Positions 1 to 9,291 of a stretch of DNA of 64,000 nucleotides are shown here, piece after piece. Below the pieces are notes generated by a model that was not told the origin of the DNA, did not search any database, and was given only the letters and a program-made list of their open reading frames with translations. Within the stretch, counting starts at the first letter, position 1. The number at the start of each line of letters is the position of its first letter. Location of the stretch: assembly GCF_008000815.1 (NCBI RefSeq), contig NZ_CP042806.1:2542001-2606000 (forward strand), given 5' to 3'. The position numbers and the translations under genes were made by a program. The stretch is from Terriglobus albidus (GTDB lineage Bacteria > Acidobacteriota > Terriglobia > Terriglobales > Acidobacteriaceae).

Positions 1-400
1 GCAATCGAGGGAGCGTTCTAACGCTTTCATTCCGCCACCGTTCGTTCGACACCATAACCCCTCCTGCGCAGCAATCGCAGGGGGGGGGTCCGGTCGAACA
101 TATTTCAAAAATGAGATTAATGGCCACTGTTTCCACCTGCTAGAGCACTCTTCTTCAAAAATCTGTCGTTACTGCCGTTCTTTTTAGAAACCAATGCGTC
201 TATTTTGGCCTTTCATGCGTCGATAGGGCGGGAGTTTGATCTTCCCAATCATCGATTAGGTCATTTATAAAAGAACGCGCTCCGAATCATGCTTTTTTGA
301 TGCGTCTTCGGGACACTCTTGGAATGAGCTCTCTCGGCGGCAGGACAGTCGGAATGATGTCTTGGCGGAGATCTATTTACATCACGACAAGGTTTGGCCA
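1..400. other. Non-coding leader region upstream of the cytochrome gene
   Basis: I find no convincing coding sequence here. A run of nine G lies at 80-88. AGCGTT-CT-AACGCT at 12-25 is a small perfect inverted repeat that could be an operator or part of a hairpin. AT-rich sequence around 260-272 could hold a -10 box for the cytochrome gene, but no well-spaced -35 box accompanies it. Confidence 0.4.
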
Positions 401-1336
401 ATGACGATCTTCAACTCGAAACTTCGCCGAAGCGCACTGGTTGGCGGTTTTGCCGCGGCAGTGTCTTTATCGGTTTGGCTGTGTACCGGCAATCTTCATG
501 TATCTGCTCAGCAGGTGCCGAGCGGCGAGCACGGCGGGCAGGCTGAGCCGCCTGCTCAGGGAGCCAGAAACCGTGGTGGCCTGGTGGCCTATCCCGACCG
601 GGAGAAGGCGTCACAGGAAGTGCTCGATCGCGGCAAGGCCACTTTCGGTGTGAACTGTGCCTTTTGCCATGGATCGGATGCAGGCGGTGGATCCGTCGGC
701 CCCAACCTCTTGCGTTCTGAGATTGTGCTGCAGGATCAGAAGGGCGAACTGATCGCTCCCATTGTGCACGGAGCCCGTGTCGACCGCGGCATGCCCAAGA
801 TAGATCTGACCGATGCGCAGGTTGCTGACGTTGCCGCCTGGCTGCATAGCCTGAAGGTCAGCAGCCGCGCCGTCATCACCGAAAAGATCAACATCGTGGT
901 GGGCGACGCGAATACCGGCAAAGATACATTCACCCATCTCTGCGGATCGTGTCATTCCGTGACCGGCGACCTTTCCGGGTTCGCTGCAAAGTACTCCGAA
1001 CCCCGCGCGATGCAGCAGGCCTGGTTGCTGCCGGGGATGCCTGCAGGCCGCTTCCCAGGAGCTCCTGCCGGTCCTTCCGTACCTCTGAAGGTACCGCCGG
1101 TTACAGCAACCGTGACTCCGCCAAAGGGAACGCCTATTACCGGCAAGCTCGATGCCATTGACGATTTCTACGTCCAGGTCTCGACCGAGGATGGCGTTGC
1201 ACACCGCTTCCTGCGGGACAACGATCTTCCGAAGGTCGAGATCCACGATCCTCTTGCCGCCCATCGTGCGATGTTCCGCACTATCAAGGACAAAGAGATC
1301 CACGACATTACCGCCTATCTGGTGACGCTGAAATAA
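401..1336 (+). CDS. Exported diheme cytochrome c, partner of PQQ dehydrogenase
   Basis: This 311-residue protein has an N-terminal signal segment (about residues 8-38, ending near VSA-Q) and two c-type heme motifs, CAFCH (about 86-90) and CGSCH (about 181-185). It should be a periplasmic electron carrier. It lies 11 bp before a PQQ dehydrogenase that has no heme of its own, so the likely role is to accept electrons from that enzyme. The region after the second heme (about 190-311) has no heme motif and looks like a small beta domain. The reading frame can be extended to a TTG at 362, but the ATG at 401 places the basic residues and hydrophobic stretch of the signal peptide correctly. Confidence 0.85.
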   Translation: MTIFNSKLRRSALVGGFAAAVSLSVWLCTGNLHVSAQQVPSGEHGGQAEPPAQGARNRGGLVAYPDREKASQEVLDRGKATFGVNCAFCHGSDAGGGSVGPNLLRSEIVLQDQKGELIAPIVHGARVDRGMPKIDLTDAQVADVAAWLHSLKVSSRAVITEKINIVVGDANTGKDTFTHLCGSCHSVTGDLSGFAAKYSEPRAMQQAWLLPGMPAGRFPGAPAGPSVPLKVPPVTATVTPPKGTPITGKLDAIDDFYVQVSTEDGVAHRFLRDNDLPKVEIHDPLAAHRAMFRTIKDKEIHDITAYLVTLK

Positions 1337-1347
1337 AGGGGACAAGG

Positions 1348-3036
1348 ATGCGCGTACTAAGAACGTTTGCAGCAATTGCAGTGGCGGCCATGACCGTGGC
1401 TCCTGCCATGGCGCAGAAGGCGTGGCTGGACCCCGCCGATATCCTGAACCCCAAGCCCGATACCTGGCTGACCTACTCTGGCGACTACAGTGGCCGCCGC
1501 TTCAGCTCTCTGAAAGACATCAACGCCTCGAACGTTCATGGCCTCACCCTGGCATGGGCACAGCGCCTGAGCGCTGGTTCGGCCCCACCAAGCGCTGGTC
1601 CATTCTCGTTCGCTCCTCCGGCGCCTCCGACGACCGTAGGTGGTGTCGGTACGATCGAGGCCCAGATGGGTAGCGTGAAGGGCGCCATCCTGCAGGTGAA
1701 TGGGGTGTTGTATGTCACTACGCCGGACAATGTGTGGGCGCTCGACGCCTACGATGGTCATGAGCTGTGGCACTACCTGTGGAAGACACGCGGCGGTACG
1801 CACATCGGCAACCGTGGCGTGGGCATGTGGCACGACCGCCTCTTCTTTGAGACCCCGGACAACTTCCTTGTGGCTCTGAACGCAACCACGGGTAAGGAGA
1901 TCTGGCACAAGGAGATCGCCTCCTTCGATCTGCAGTACTTTTCCACCATGTCGCCGATCGTTGTTGGAGATCACCTGCTGGTCGGTACCGGCAACGACCT
2001 CGATGAGCCCGGCCTGTTGCAGTCTTTCAACCCGGAGACAGGCGACGTGGAGTGGAAGTGGTACGCCGTTCCAATGAAGGAAGGCGATCCGGGGCTCGAT
2101 ACGTGGAAGAACCTGGACGCAGCTTCGCACGGCGGAGGCAATGTGTGGGTGCCTGGATCATACGATCCGGAGACCCACCTCTACATCTTTGGCACGGGTA
2201 ATCCGACCGCCGCCTACACGTCGCAGCTTCGCGGGCCTGGTGCGAATCTCTATACCTGCTCACTGGTGGCGTTGAACGTTGAGACCGGCAAGATGGCCTG
2301 GTACTACCAGACATCTCCACATGACACGCATGACTTCGACTCCACTCAAACACCGGTGCTGACCGACGCCATGTTCGGTGGCAAGATGCGCAAGCTGGCT
2401 ATCACGGCGGCCCGCAACGGCTACTTCTTCGTGCTCGATCGAGTGACCGGCGAGCATCTGCTGACCAGCAAGCTTGTCGACTCTCCAAACTGGGCGAAGG
2501 ACACTCTCGACAAGAACGGCGCTCCCGACCGCGACCCGGCCAAGGACTTTGACCTTGGTGGAGCTCTGGTCTCTCCAGCCAACGGTGGCATCGTGAACTG
2601 GCCGCCGCCGGCGTACAGTCCGCAGACCGGCTATTTCTATGCACACGCACAGGAGAGCTATGCGATGTACTACCTCGCCACCACCGACCCTCGCGGAGCC
2701 ATGGGACTCGGCGGCAAAGACGAGCTGAGTGTCGGCTCGCTGGGAAGCTACCTGGTAGCAATGGACCCGAAGACCGGCAAGCCTGCCTGGAAGCATCGCT
2801 ATCCCGGTGTTACCGGGGGAGGTGGTGGGCTCAACGGTTTGCTGACAACTGCAGGAGGCCTGCTCTTTGCTTCGGATGCACGCGGCAACTTTGTTGCGCA
2901 TGATGCAGCTACCGGCAAGGCGCTTTGGCATACACGCATCTCCACAACCAATGCTCCGGAGACCTACATGCTCGATGGTCATCAGTATGTCCTTGTTGCC
3001 GGCGGCGATACGGTATATGCCTTCCGCCTGCAGTAA
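1348..3036 (+). CDS. PQQ-dependent alcohol/sugar dehydrogenase (quinoprotein)
   Basis: This 562-residue protein has a cleavable signal peptide (residues 1-22, ending AMA-Q) followed by an eight-bladed propeller with repeated W-docking style segments such as ALDAYDGHELW and ALNATTGKEIW. The HDTHDFDSTQTPVL stretch carries the Asp expected of the catalytic site in this family. Only one cysteine is visible, so the vicinal disulfide of methanol and ethanol dehydrogenases is missing, and there is no C-terminal heme domain. Electrons presumably pass to the diheme cytochrome encoded just upstream in the same operon. The substrate cannot be told from sequence. Confidence 0.85.
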   Translation: MRVLRTFAAIAVAAMTVAPAMAQKAWLDPADILNPKPDTWLTYSGDYSGRRFSSLKDINASNVHGLTLAWAQRLSAGSAPPSAGPFSFAPPAPPTTVGGVGTIEAQMGSVKGAILQVNGVLYVTTPDNVWALDAYDGHELWHYLWKTRGGTHIGNRGVGMWHDRLFFETPDNFLVALNATTGKEIWHKEIASFDLQYFSTMSPIVVGDHLLVGTGNDLDEPGLLQSFNPETGDVEWKWYAVPMKEGDPGLDTWKNLDAASHGGGNVWVPGSYDPETHLYIFGTGNPTAAYTSQLRGPGANLYTCSLVALNVETGKMAWYYQTSPHDTHDFDSTQTPVLTDAMFGGKMRKLAITAARNGYFFVLDRVTGEHLLTSKLVDSPNWAKDTLDKNGAPDRDPAKDFDLGGALVSPANGGIVNWPPPAYSPQTGYFYAHAQESYAMYYLATTDPRGAMGLGGKDELSVGSLGSYLVAMDPKTGKPAWKHRYPGVTGGGGGLNGLLTTAGGLLFASDARGNFVAHDAATGKALWHTRISTTNAPETYMLDGHQYVLVAGGDTVYAFRLQ

Positions 3037-3050
3037 GAGGCGATTGGAAC

Positions 3051-3153
3051 ATTTTTCCTGTAGGTGTGGAGTAGGGCTTCCGCATTTATAGGCGTTTTCC
3101 GCAATGAAAACGCCGCTGCCCTCCTCTTCGGGATACCCAGCAACAGGAAAAAT
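3051..3153. repeat. Dispersed hairpin repeat, copy A
   Basis: The ends are inverted repeats (ATTTTTCCTG at 3051-3060 and CAGGAAAAAT at 3144-3153). The centre is a second inverted repeat, GGCGTTTTC/GAAAACGCC, at 3091-3114. On the opposite strand the element closely matches the repeat at 28801-28921, including the stretch reading CTGTTGCTGGGTAT in that copy. It lies between two genes on the same strand and could fold into a long hairpin. Confidence 0.75.
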
Positions 3154-3238
3154 GGTTTGGAAATCTGGAAGGGCCGCTTCGTTCTGTCGCGGTCCTTTCC
3201 TCTGGCTCAACGAAGTCTTTAGCCCTAAGGAGTGACGC

Positions 3239-4225
3239 ATGCGGTATTCAAGACGTGAATTCGGCAAACTCGCAATCTCAAGCCTGCCGGTAGCAGCGGC
3301 TGTGGCAGCCAACCCCGCTCGTTTGTTTGCAGCCACGAAGCCCAACTCGAAGTTCAACGGAGTGCAGATTGGTGTCATTAGCTACAGCTACCGGCAGATG
3401 CCGCAGCATGGTGTGCTGGATGACCTGAAGTACATGGTTGAGAACGGCATCAACGCCTGCGAGCTGGAGACGATTCAGGAGGAGTGGGCCGGAGCTCCCA
3501 AGCGCCCGATGATGCAGCGCCCCGCAGGTCCGCCACCCGCGGCCGGTGCGCCTCGTCCCTCAGGTCCCCGGCCAGAGATGGCCGAGTACAACGAAGCTCT
3601 GACGAAGTGGCGCACGACCATGCCGATCTCGAAGTATGAAGAGCTGCGCAAGATCTATGCCGATGCCGGTGTCTGGATCTATGCCTTCAAGGCCGGCCTC
3701 ACCATGAGAATGCCCGATGCGGAGTTCGACTACGTCTTCAACGCAGCCAAGGCCTGCGGAGCGAACCACGTCACCATGGAGATGCCCGACGGCCAGCCGG
3801 AGCTGACCAAGCGCATCGGCGAGTTCGGAGCGAAGCATAAGATGATGATCGGCTATCACGCGCACCTGCAGGCGTTGCCCACTACGTGGGATGAAGCCTG
3901 TGCGCAGTCTCCCTACAACGGCATCAATCTTGACCTCGGCCACTACACGGCTGCCGGTAACAAAGACCAGATTGAATTCGTGAAGAAACACCACGACCGC
4001 ATCACCAGCATGCACTTGAAGGACCGCAAGAGTAAGGAACATGGCGAGGCGAACACGCCCTGGGGTGAGGGTGACACCCCGCTCAAAGAGGTGCTGCAGT
4101 TGATGAAGAAAGAAGGCTACAAGTTCCCGGCGACGATCGAGGTGGAATACCCAATCCCAGCCGATTCGGACTCAGTGAAGGAAGTCGGGAAGTGCCTGGC
4201 GTATGCCAAAGCTGCACTGGCTTAG
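3239..4225 (+). CDS. Tat-exported sugar phosphate isomerase/epimerase-like TIM-barrel protein
   Basis: The protein (328 aa) opens with a twin-arginine signal (SRREFGK, then a hydrophobic stretch to about residue 31), so it should act in the periplasm. The rest is an AP endonuclease 2/xylose-isomerase-like barrel. Candidate metal and acid residues lie in TMEMPDG, GYHAH, NLDLGHY, SMHLKDRK and EVEYP, the order expected for this fold. A Pro-rich insertion (about residues 87-118) is unusual and may be a surface loop. The start has GAGTG close upstream. Together with the PQQ dehydrogenase and Gfo/Idh neighbours it suggests oxidation or isomerisation of an uncommon sugar or cyclitol. Confidence 0.75.
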   Translation: MRYSRREFGKLAISSLPVAAAVAANPARLFAATKPNSKFNGVQIGVISYSYRQMPQHGVLDDLKYMVENGINACELETIQEEWAGAPKRPMMQRPAGPPPAAGAPRPSGPRPEMAEYNEALTKWRTTMPISKYEELRKIYADAGVWIYAFKAGLTMRMPDAEFDYVFNAAKACGANHVTMEMPDGQPELTKRIGEFGAKHKMMIGYHAHLQALPTTWDEACAQSPYNGINLDLGHYTAAGNKDQIEFVKKHHDRITSMHLKDRKSKEHGEANTPWGEGDTPLKEVLQLMKKEGYKFPATIEVEYPIPADSDSVKEVGKCLAYAKAALA

Positions 4226-4243
4226 TATTCGCCTCTAACAACA

Positions 4244-4275
4244 AGAAAGCCCGCGGCAACTGCCGCGGGCTTTCT
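4244..4275. terminator. Bidirectional rho-independent terminator
   Basis: A perfect 15-bp stem with a two-base loop (AGAAAGCCCGCGGCA, AC, complementary arm) lies between the convergent isomerase and transporter genes. It has A-rich and T-rich flanks on either side, so it can serve both transcripts. Confidence 0.85.
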
Positions 4276-4293
4276 ATTGCTTACTCCACGAAC

Positions 4294-5490
4294 TCAGGCT
4301 TCAGCGCCATTCTCTTCGTTGAAGGCGAAGAAGAAGAACACCAGCACCGCCGCGGCGATGGAGGCCGCAACCAGCCAGATGGAGGTCCATGCGTGTCCCC
4401 CGTCCGGAGAGGCGAACTTGTCGACGACCACGCCTGAAAGCCACGAGCCGAGCAGCATGCCCACTCCGTAGGTGATCAGGGTGATCAGTCCCTGAGCCGC
4501 GCTGCGGTAGGCCGCCGGCGCCTTGTGATCGGTGTAGATCTGACCCGTTACGAAGAAAAAGTCGTAGCAGATGCCGTGCAGCAGGATGCCAAGCAAGAGC
4601 ATCCAGACGCCCGCTTGCGGATTTCCATAGGCAAAGAAGACATACCGCAGTACCCATGCTGAAATACCCGCGATCAGCATCCACTTCACACCAAGCCGGC
4701 GGAAGAACCAGGGGATGAGCAGCATGCATCCCATCTCCGACATCTGGCCGAACGTCATCTTGCCTGCGGCATTCGCCACACCGATCTGGTTCAGAAAGGG
4801 ATTGGTGAAGGCGTAATAGAACTGCAGCGGAATGCAGATCAAAAACGACGCCAGAGCAAATACCAGGAAGCTGCGATCGCTGAACATCCGTCGCACTTCG
4901 ACTGGAAACAGATTGCTCACCTTGAAGCTCTCTGTGGCCTGTGGAGGCGTATTGGGCAGGAGCAGCGAATACACCGCCATTACGATCGAGCCGCCTGCCG
5001 CCAGCTTGAGCGGAAGCGCCGTCGCGTCGCCGTGGAATCCGTAGCTTACCAGGAGTCCCGCGCAGATCCAGCCGATGGTTCCCAGCACGCGGATCGGGGC
5101 AAACTCAGACTTCGGATGGTCCATCTGGCGGAAGGCAATCGCGTTGACCAAGCCAAGGGTCGGCATGTAGAGGATGGAGTATGCAAGCACCAGCCCGTAC
5201 AGGGGAGCGAAGCTCGTCTGCAGCGACGCCGCATACATCAGACCGGCTCCAATCAGGTGCAACAGAGCCAGCATCTTTTCGGCGGCCATTAGGTTGTCGG
5301 CCACCCAACCTGCGAGAAAGGGTGACAGTACGGCACCGATGGCCGTTGTACCGGCAACCATTCCAGTCTGTACGCCATTAAAGTGGAGCGTCTGGCTAAC
5401 CCAGGTTGTTACTGTCACATACCAGGAACCCCAGATGAAAAACTCCAAAAACATCATGGCGCTCAGCCGGAACCGCATCTGCATGTTCAT
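4294..5490 (-). CDS. MFS transporter, nucleoside:H+ symporter-like (NHS family)
   Basis: This 398-residue integral membrane protein has about twelve hydrophobic segments. The N-terminus (MMFLEFFIWGSWYVT) and the following WVADNLMAAEKML loop are typical of the NupG/XapB-type nucleoside:proton symporter family, whose acidobacterial and planctomycete members often lie among sugar catabolic genes. It follows the Gfo/Idh/MocA gene by 36 bp on the same strand and is probably cotranscribed with it. The solute is unknown. Family assignment is good, but substrate assignment is not possible from sequence. Confidence 0.75.
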   Translation of the reverse strand: MNMQMRFRLSAMMFLEFFIWGSWYVTVTTWVSQTLHFNGVQTGMVAGTTAIGAVLSPFLAGWVADNLMAAEKMLALLHLIGAGLMYAASLQTSFAPLYGLVLAYSILYMPTLGLVNAIAFRQMDHPKSEFAPIRVLGTIGWICAGLLVSYGFHGDATALPLKLAAGGSIVMAVYSLLLPNTPPQATESFKVSNLFPVEVRRMFSDRSFLVFALASFLICIPLQFYYAFTNPFLNQIGVANAAGKMTFGQMSEMGCMLLIPWFFRRLGVKWMLIAGISAWVLRYVFFAYGNPQAGVWMLLLGILLHGICYDFFFVTGQIYTDHKAPAAYRSAAQGLITLITYGVGMLLGSWLSGVVVDKFASPDGGHAWTSIWLVAASIAAAVLVFFFFAFNEENGAEA

Positions 5491-5526
5491 CGGGAAGTCG
5501 TCTCTCCGGAATCAGTTTGAATTGTT

Positions 5527-6729
5527 TTATTGTGCGGCCAGGGACGCCGTGTTGGTTTCGCCCGCAACCGCAGGCAATTGGACCTGCTTCCACACGCTAC
5601 CAGCTTCGTGGCTTGCCAGCATAGCGTCGAGAACGTGGCTGAGGTACTCGGCATCCGCAAAGGTACAGACGGTCGCCGGCCGCTCACCGGTTCGGATCCA
5701 CTGATAAATATCCGCAATGATGTTGCGGAAGGCGTCGGGCCAGCCCTCCTGGTGTCCACCAGGCAGCGAGGCATAGCCGGCTGCACCCGGAAGCATCAGG
5801 CTGGGGTCTTTCTTCAGAATCTCGTTCGGCCGGTTATAGTGACCGATCCAGAGCTCATTTTGTTCTTCCTGCAGCCAGCGGAGGGAGGAAGAACGGCCAT
5901 TGACCTCAAGCTGCAGCCCGTTTTTATGGCCGGGTAATACCTGAGCCACCGTAAAGCATCCGCGCGCTCCGTTATCGAAGCGGACCAACACGGATGCGAG
6001 ATCTTCGCCGTTAACGGTAACTGGATGCCGTTCGCCCGTCTGGTTCTGTGAGAACGCCTCAGCGGAGGCGCCGCCGGTATAGCGGGTCTTCACTACGGTC
6101 GTCATGTCTGCCAATACTTCGATGATGCGTGCACCTGAGACATGCTGTGCAAGATCGCACCAGTGCGAGCCGATGTCGGCAAGCGCGGAGCTCACGCCTC
6201 CCTTGGACGGATCGGATCGCCAGGAATAGACGTGATCGTCTGCCATCCAATCCTGCAGATATTGGCCGTGGACGAAGAAGACTCGTCCAAGCTTGTCCTG
6301 CTCCACCATCAAGCGTGCCTGTTGCACCAGGGGATTGCCGCGATAGTTAAAAGTGACGGCATTCACTACACCAGCGGCATCGGCTGCCGCACGCAGCGTG
6401 GAGGCCTCGTTCGAGGTCATCGCCAGCGGCTTGTCCGAGATGACGTGCTTGCCTGCCTCCAGAGCTGCAAGACTGACCGGGAAGTGCAGATGGTTGGGGG
6501 TCGTGTTATGAATCACATCGATATCCGGCCGCGCGATCAGCTCGCGATAGTCGCCATAGGAGGTCTCGATGTGGAGCAGATCCGCTTTCTTCCGTGCCGA
6601 GCCTGCATTGGAGCCGGCGATTGCGACGACATCCACGTCTCCGAGGCGGCGAACTGCGTCAATATGGTGCGGTGCAATGAAGCCAGGCCCTACCAGTCCC
6701 ATGGAGAGGCGTTTCGGTTGTGATGACAT
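5527..6729 (-). CDS. Gfo/Idh/MocA-family NAD(P)-dependent oxidoreductase
   Basis: The protein (400 aa) has an N-terminal Rossmann fold (GLVGPGFIA near residue 11), the NTTPNHLH dinucleotide-side motif, and EAGKHVISDKPLA, the family's EKP-type motif with Asp replacing Glu. The C-terminal half is the substrate-binding alpha/beta domain. There is no export signal, so it should be cytoplasmic. A good ribosome site (GAGGAAAA) precedes the ATG. It is divergent from the isomerase at 6924, and these two enzymes with the transporter downstream form a likely sugar or inositol-type catabolic module. Confidence 0.85.
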   Translation of the reverse strand: MSSQPKRLSMGLVGPGFIAPHHIDAVRRLGDVDVVAIAGSNAGSARKKADLLHIETSYGDYRELIARPDIDVIHNTTPNHLHFPVSLAALEAGKHVISDKPLAMTSNEASTLRAAADAAGVVNAVTFNYRGNPLVQQARLMVEQDKLGRVFFVHGQYLQDWMADDHVYSWRSDPSKGGVSSALADIGSHWCDLAQHVSGARIIEVLADMTTVVKTRYTGGASAEAFSQNQTGERHPVTVNGEDLASVLVRFDNGARGCFTVAQVLPGHKNGLQLEVNGRSSSLRWLQEEQNELWIGHYNRPNEILKKDPSLMLPGAAGYASLPGGHQEGWPDAFRNIIADIYQWIRTGERPATVCTFADAEYLSHVLDAMLASHEAGSVWKQVQLPAVAGETNTASLAAQ

Positions 6730-6923
6730 CAGCAGCTTTTCCTCGGTTCCGGCAGCGGTACGACTGCCATAAATCCTGCCTAGGCGTGCACAGGTTTGTC
6801 AAAGATAAAACGAATACATCGAATGAATCCCGATTCTTTGTGGACAATTGTTAATTATCAAAATATGTGGCGCTGTCATAGCCGATTTTGAACGCGATAG
6901 TATTGCGGCGAGGGGTAAATGGA
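6730..6923. promoter_or_regulatory. Divergent promoter region between oxidoreductase and isomerase genes
   Basis: This 194-bp gap separates two divergent genes and must hold both promoters. It is AT-rich around 6840-6870, with the small palindrome ACAATTGT and runs such as TTAATTATCAAAATAT. No consensus pair with ideal spacing could be fixed by eye. Confidence 0.4.
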
Positions 6924-7889
6924 ATGCGACTTGGTGTCTTCGATCCCGTCTTTGCAAAACTGAGTCTGGCAGAGATGCTGACCGAGCTGAAACGCTATCC
7001 GCAGATCACGGCGATTGAGGTTGGTACAGGCGGCTGGCCGGGAAGCAATCACATCGATCTCGATGCCTGTTTGCAGTCTGCAGACGCTGCGACAACGTTC
7101 AAGCGCCAGATCGAAGATGCCGGGCTGGTGATCAGCGCACTCTCGTGCCACGGAAATCCCGTTCACCCGGATCAGACGATTGCTAAGGATTACGACACTG
7201 TCTTCCGGAAGACAGTCCGGCTGGCGGAAAAGTTAGGTGTTCGGGCGGTAGTGACCTTCTCCGGCTGCCCAGGAGGGGGGCCGGAAGAGACGCGCCCGAA
7301 CTGGATCACCACTCCCTGGCCGCCGGAGTACAGCGATATGCTGGCGTGGCAGTGGGAGCAGCGGCTGATCCCTTACTGGAAAGATGCCGGGGCATTCGCA
7401 GCCGATCACGGCATTGGAATGGCGATCGAAGCGCATCCCGGTTTCTGTGTCTACAACCCTGAGACCGCCATGCAGCTGCGAGCCGAGGCAGGGAAGTCCA
7501 TCGGTATCAACCTGGACCCAAGTCACTTTTACTGGCAGGGAATTGATCTCCCCGCGGCTATCGCTTATCTCGGAGAGGCCATCTTTCATGTGCACGCGAA
7601 AGATGTCGCGTTGAACACGAGCAATGTGGCTCGCACGGGTGTTCTGGACGCAAAGAGCTATACCCGCATGCAGGATCGCTCATGGCTCTTCCGCAGCGTG
7701 GGCTGGGGGCATGACGAGCTTGAGTGGAAGCGCATCGCGTCAGCGTTGCGGCTCGCCGGTTACGACCACGTCATCAGCATCGAGCACGAGGATGCGCTGG
7801 CCTCGATCCGCGAAGGTCTGGGAGCTGCAGTCGCGACCCTGTCGCGTGTCATCCTGCAGGAACCGCCGGTTGAGGCATGGTGGGTATAG
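6924..7889 (+). CDS. Sugar phosphate isomerase/epimerase (cytoplasmic TIM barrel)
   Basis: This 321-residue protein has the xylose-isomerase-like barrel. GMAIEAHPGF, GINLDPSHFYW and HVHAKD provide the Glu, Asp/His and His of the metal site, and SIEHED near the C-terminus gives the last Glu. There is no signal peptide, unlike the relative at 3239. The ATG at 6924 is preceded by AGGGG at 8-bp spacing and is preferred over an upstream in-frame TTG at 6888. Its 3' end overlaps the convergent ROK gene by 41 bp. The likely role is handling the product of the divergent oxidoreductase. Confidence 0.8.
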   Translation: MRLGVFDPVFAKLSLAEMLTELKRYPQITAIEVGTGGWPGSNHIDLDACLQSADAATTFKRQIEDAGLVISALSCHGNPVHPDQTIAKDYDTVFRKTVRLAEKLGVRAVVTFSGCPGGGPEETRPNWITTPWPPEYSDMLAWQWEQRLIPYWKDAGAFAADHGIGMAIEAHPGFCVYNPETAMQLRAEAGKSIGINLDPSHFYWQGIDLPAAIAYLGEAIFHVHAKDVALNTSNVARTGVLDAKSYTRMQDRSWLFRSVGWGHDELEWKRIASALRLAGYDHVISIEHEDALASIREGLGAAVATLSRVILQEPPVEAWWV

Positions 7890-9141
7890 CTGCCTCTGCA
7901 CCGCGGCGGTGATGGATGGTGTCGATCATGGCAGCCGCCGTCAGGCGCGCTGCGCCGACTGCTCCGGCATTGGTGCCCAGCGGTGAGGAAAGCAACTGAA
8001 CATCGTTGACTGACTTTTCCATGGCGCGCTGACGGACGACACGGCGAATCTGGTCCAGAAGCAGCACGGGAGCGGCACGGAAGAGCGCGCCGCCGAAGAT
8101 GATCGCTTCGGGGTTCAGCAGGTTTACCAGGTCAGCCGCTGATGCGCCGATATGCGATGCCGCCTCGGAGAGGACGCGGTAGGCGAGACTGTCATTCTCC
8201 TCAGCAGCTCTGGCGATGATCTCGATACTGATCCGGTCCATTTGGTTGTTGGCCATCTCCAGCGTCTTGGAGATGACTCCTTTGCTTAGGGCTCTGCGGA
8301 CTGATTCAATGATGGTTGCAGACGAGGCCATCGCCTCCAGGCAGCCGTTGTTGCCGCACAGGCAGAGCGGCCCGTTCTCATCGACGGTCATGTGCCCGAA
8401 CTCGCCGGCGCTGCCGTTGAAGCCGCGATAGATGCTGCCGCCGATAAAGATGGAGGCGCCGATACCCATGCCGGCATCGACATAGACGAAGTCCTGAAAG
8501 TTCTGCCCCGCGCCCAGAAACCGTTCTGTCGTTGCAACGGCACGCGCGCTGTCTTCCAGCAGGCAGGGAATACCGAAGTAATCTTCTACCAGCTTCTTCA
8601 GCGGCACATTCTTCCACTGTTCCGCGTGCCCCAGCCTTGGGTAGGAAAGCACCATGCCCTCGGCGACATCGATCACGCCGGAGAAGGCAACACCAATACC
8701 GAGAACCTTGCTGACTGGAATGCTGGAGGAAGCCAGCGTCTCATCGATGAGCTGAAAGCAGCGGCTGAGCACAGCTTCGCGGCCTCGCCACATCTCCGTT
8801 GCCTCTTCTCTGTAGCCGAGCAGCTTGCCGTTCAGGTCGGTAACGGCAATGCGAAGATTGAAGGTTCCGATATCGACGCCGACCACGTTGCCGAGATCGG
8901 GATGCATGGTGAGCGAGATGCGCCTGCGCCCGACGACTTTGGCCGCGGACATCTCTTCCACGAGAAAGTTTTTTTCAACGAGCGCACCCACGACGCCGGT
9001 GATATTGGCGGTGCTCAAACCCAGGCGGTGCGCCAGTTCGACACGGGAGATGGCGGGTTCGCGCTGGATCAGTTGCAGGACAGCCAGTTCTGTCTGTCTT
9101 CTGCTCGAGACACGTTCTTTGTCATTCCCGGTGCGCGACAT
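7849..9141 (-). CDS. ROK-family transcriptional repressor
   Basis: The protein (430 aa) begins with a winged helix-turn-helix (about residues 17-60, with SRVELAHRLGLSTANITGVV). A full ROK sugar-kinase-like domain follows: the phosphate-1 motif VGVDIGTFNLRIAV, the EFGHM segment and the zinc cysteine motif CLCGNNGCLEA. This layout is that of NagC/Mlc/XylR repressors, which release DNA on binding a sugar. The frame continues far upstream, but the methionine at 9141 (MSRTGNDKERVSS) starts the conserved HTH region. Likely targets are the neighbouring sugar genes, including the divergent aminotransferase gene 150 bp away. Confidence 0.85.
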   Translation of the reverse strand: MSRTGNDKERVSSRRQTELAVLQLIQREPAISRVELAHRLGLSTANITGVVGALVEKNFLVEEMSAAKVVGRRRISLTMHPDLGNVVGVDIGTFNLRIAVTDLNGKLLGYREEATEMWRGREAVLSRCFQLIDETLASSSIPVSKVLGIGVAFSGVIDVAEGMVLSYPRLGHAEQWKNVPLKKLVEDYFGIPCLLEDSARAVATTERFLGAGQNFQDFVYVDAGMGIGASIFIGGSIYRGFNGSAGEFGHMTVDENGPLCLCGNNGCLEAMASSATIIESVRRALSKGVISKTLEMANNQMDRISIEIIARAAEENDSLAYRVLSEAASHIGASAADLVNLLNPEAIIFGGALFRAAPVLLLDQIRRVVRQRAMEKSVNDVQLLSSPLGTNAGAVGAARLTAAAMIDTIHHRRGAEAAIPTMPQPAVPAG

Positions 9142-9291
9142 ATCGTGACCATCATAAGCGAAGGAATCTCCCTTCGCGATGGCAAGTATAAGCCTGTGGG
9201 AATCCAATTGACGGGGGCTGGTAAAGGGGCTTACAACTTCGTATACGCAAATTGCGCCACTCGAAGCAGCGCGCAGGAGAGCTTCCGCCGC

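Noticed and set aside
2260-3378. Long minus-strand open frame across the PQQ dehydrogenase and isomerase start
   Set aside because: It is antisense to well-supported genes, has no recognisable domain and its composition mirrors the sense genes.
8392-9291. N-terminal extension of the DegT aminotransferase giving a 746-residue frame
   Set aside because: It runs antisense over the ROK regulator and shows no family similarity. The aminotransferase begins naturally at 9292.
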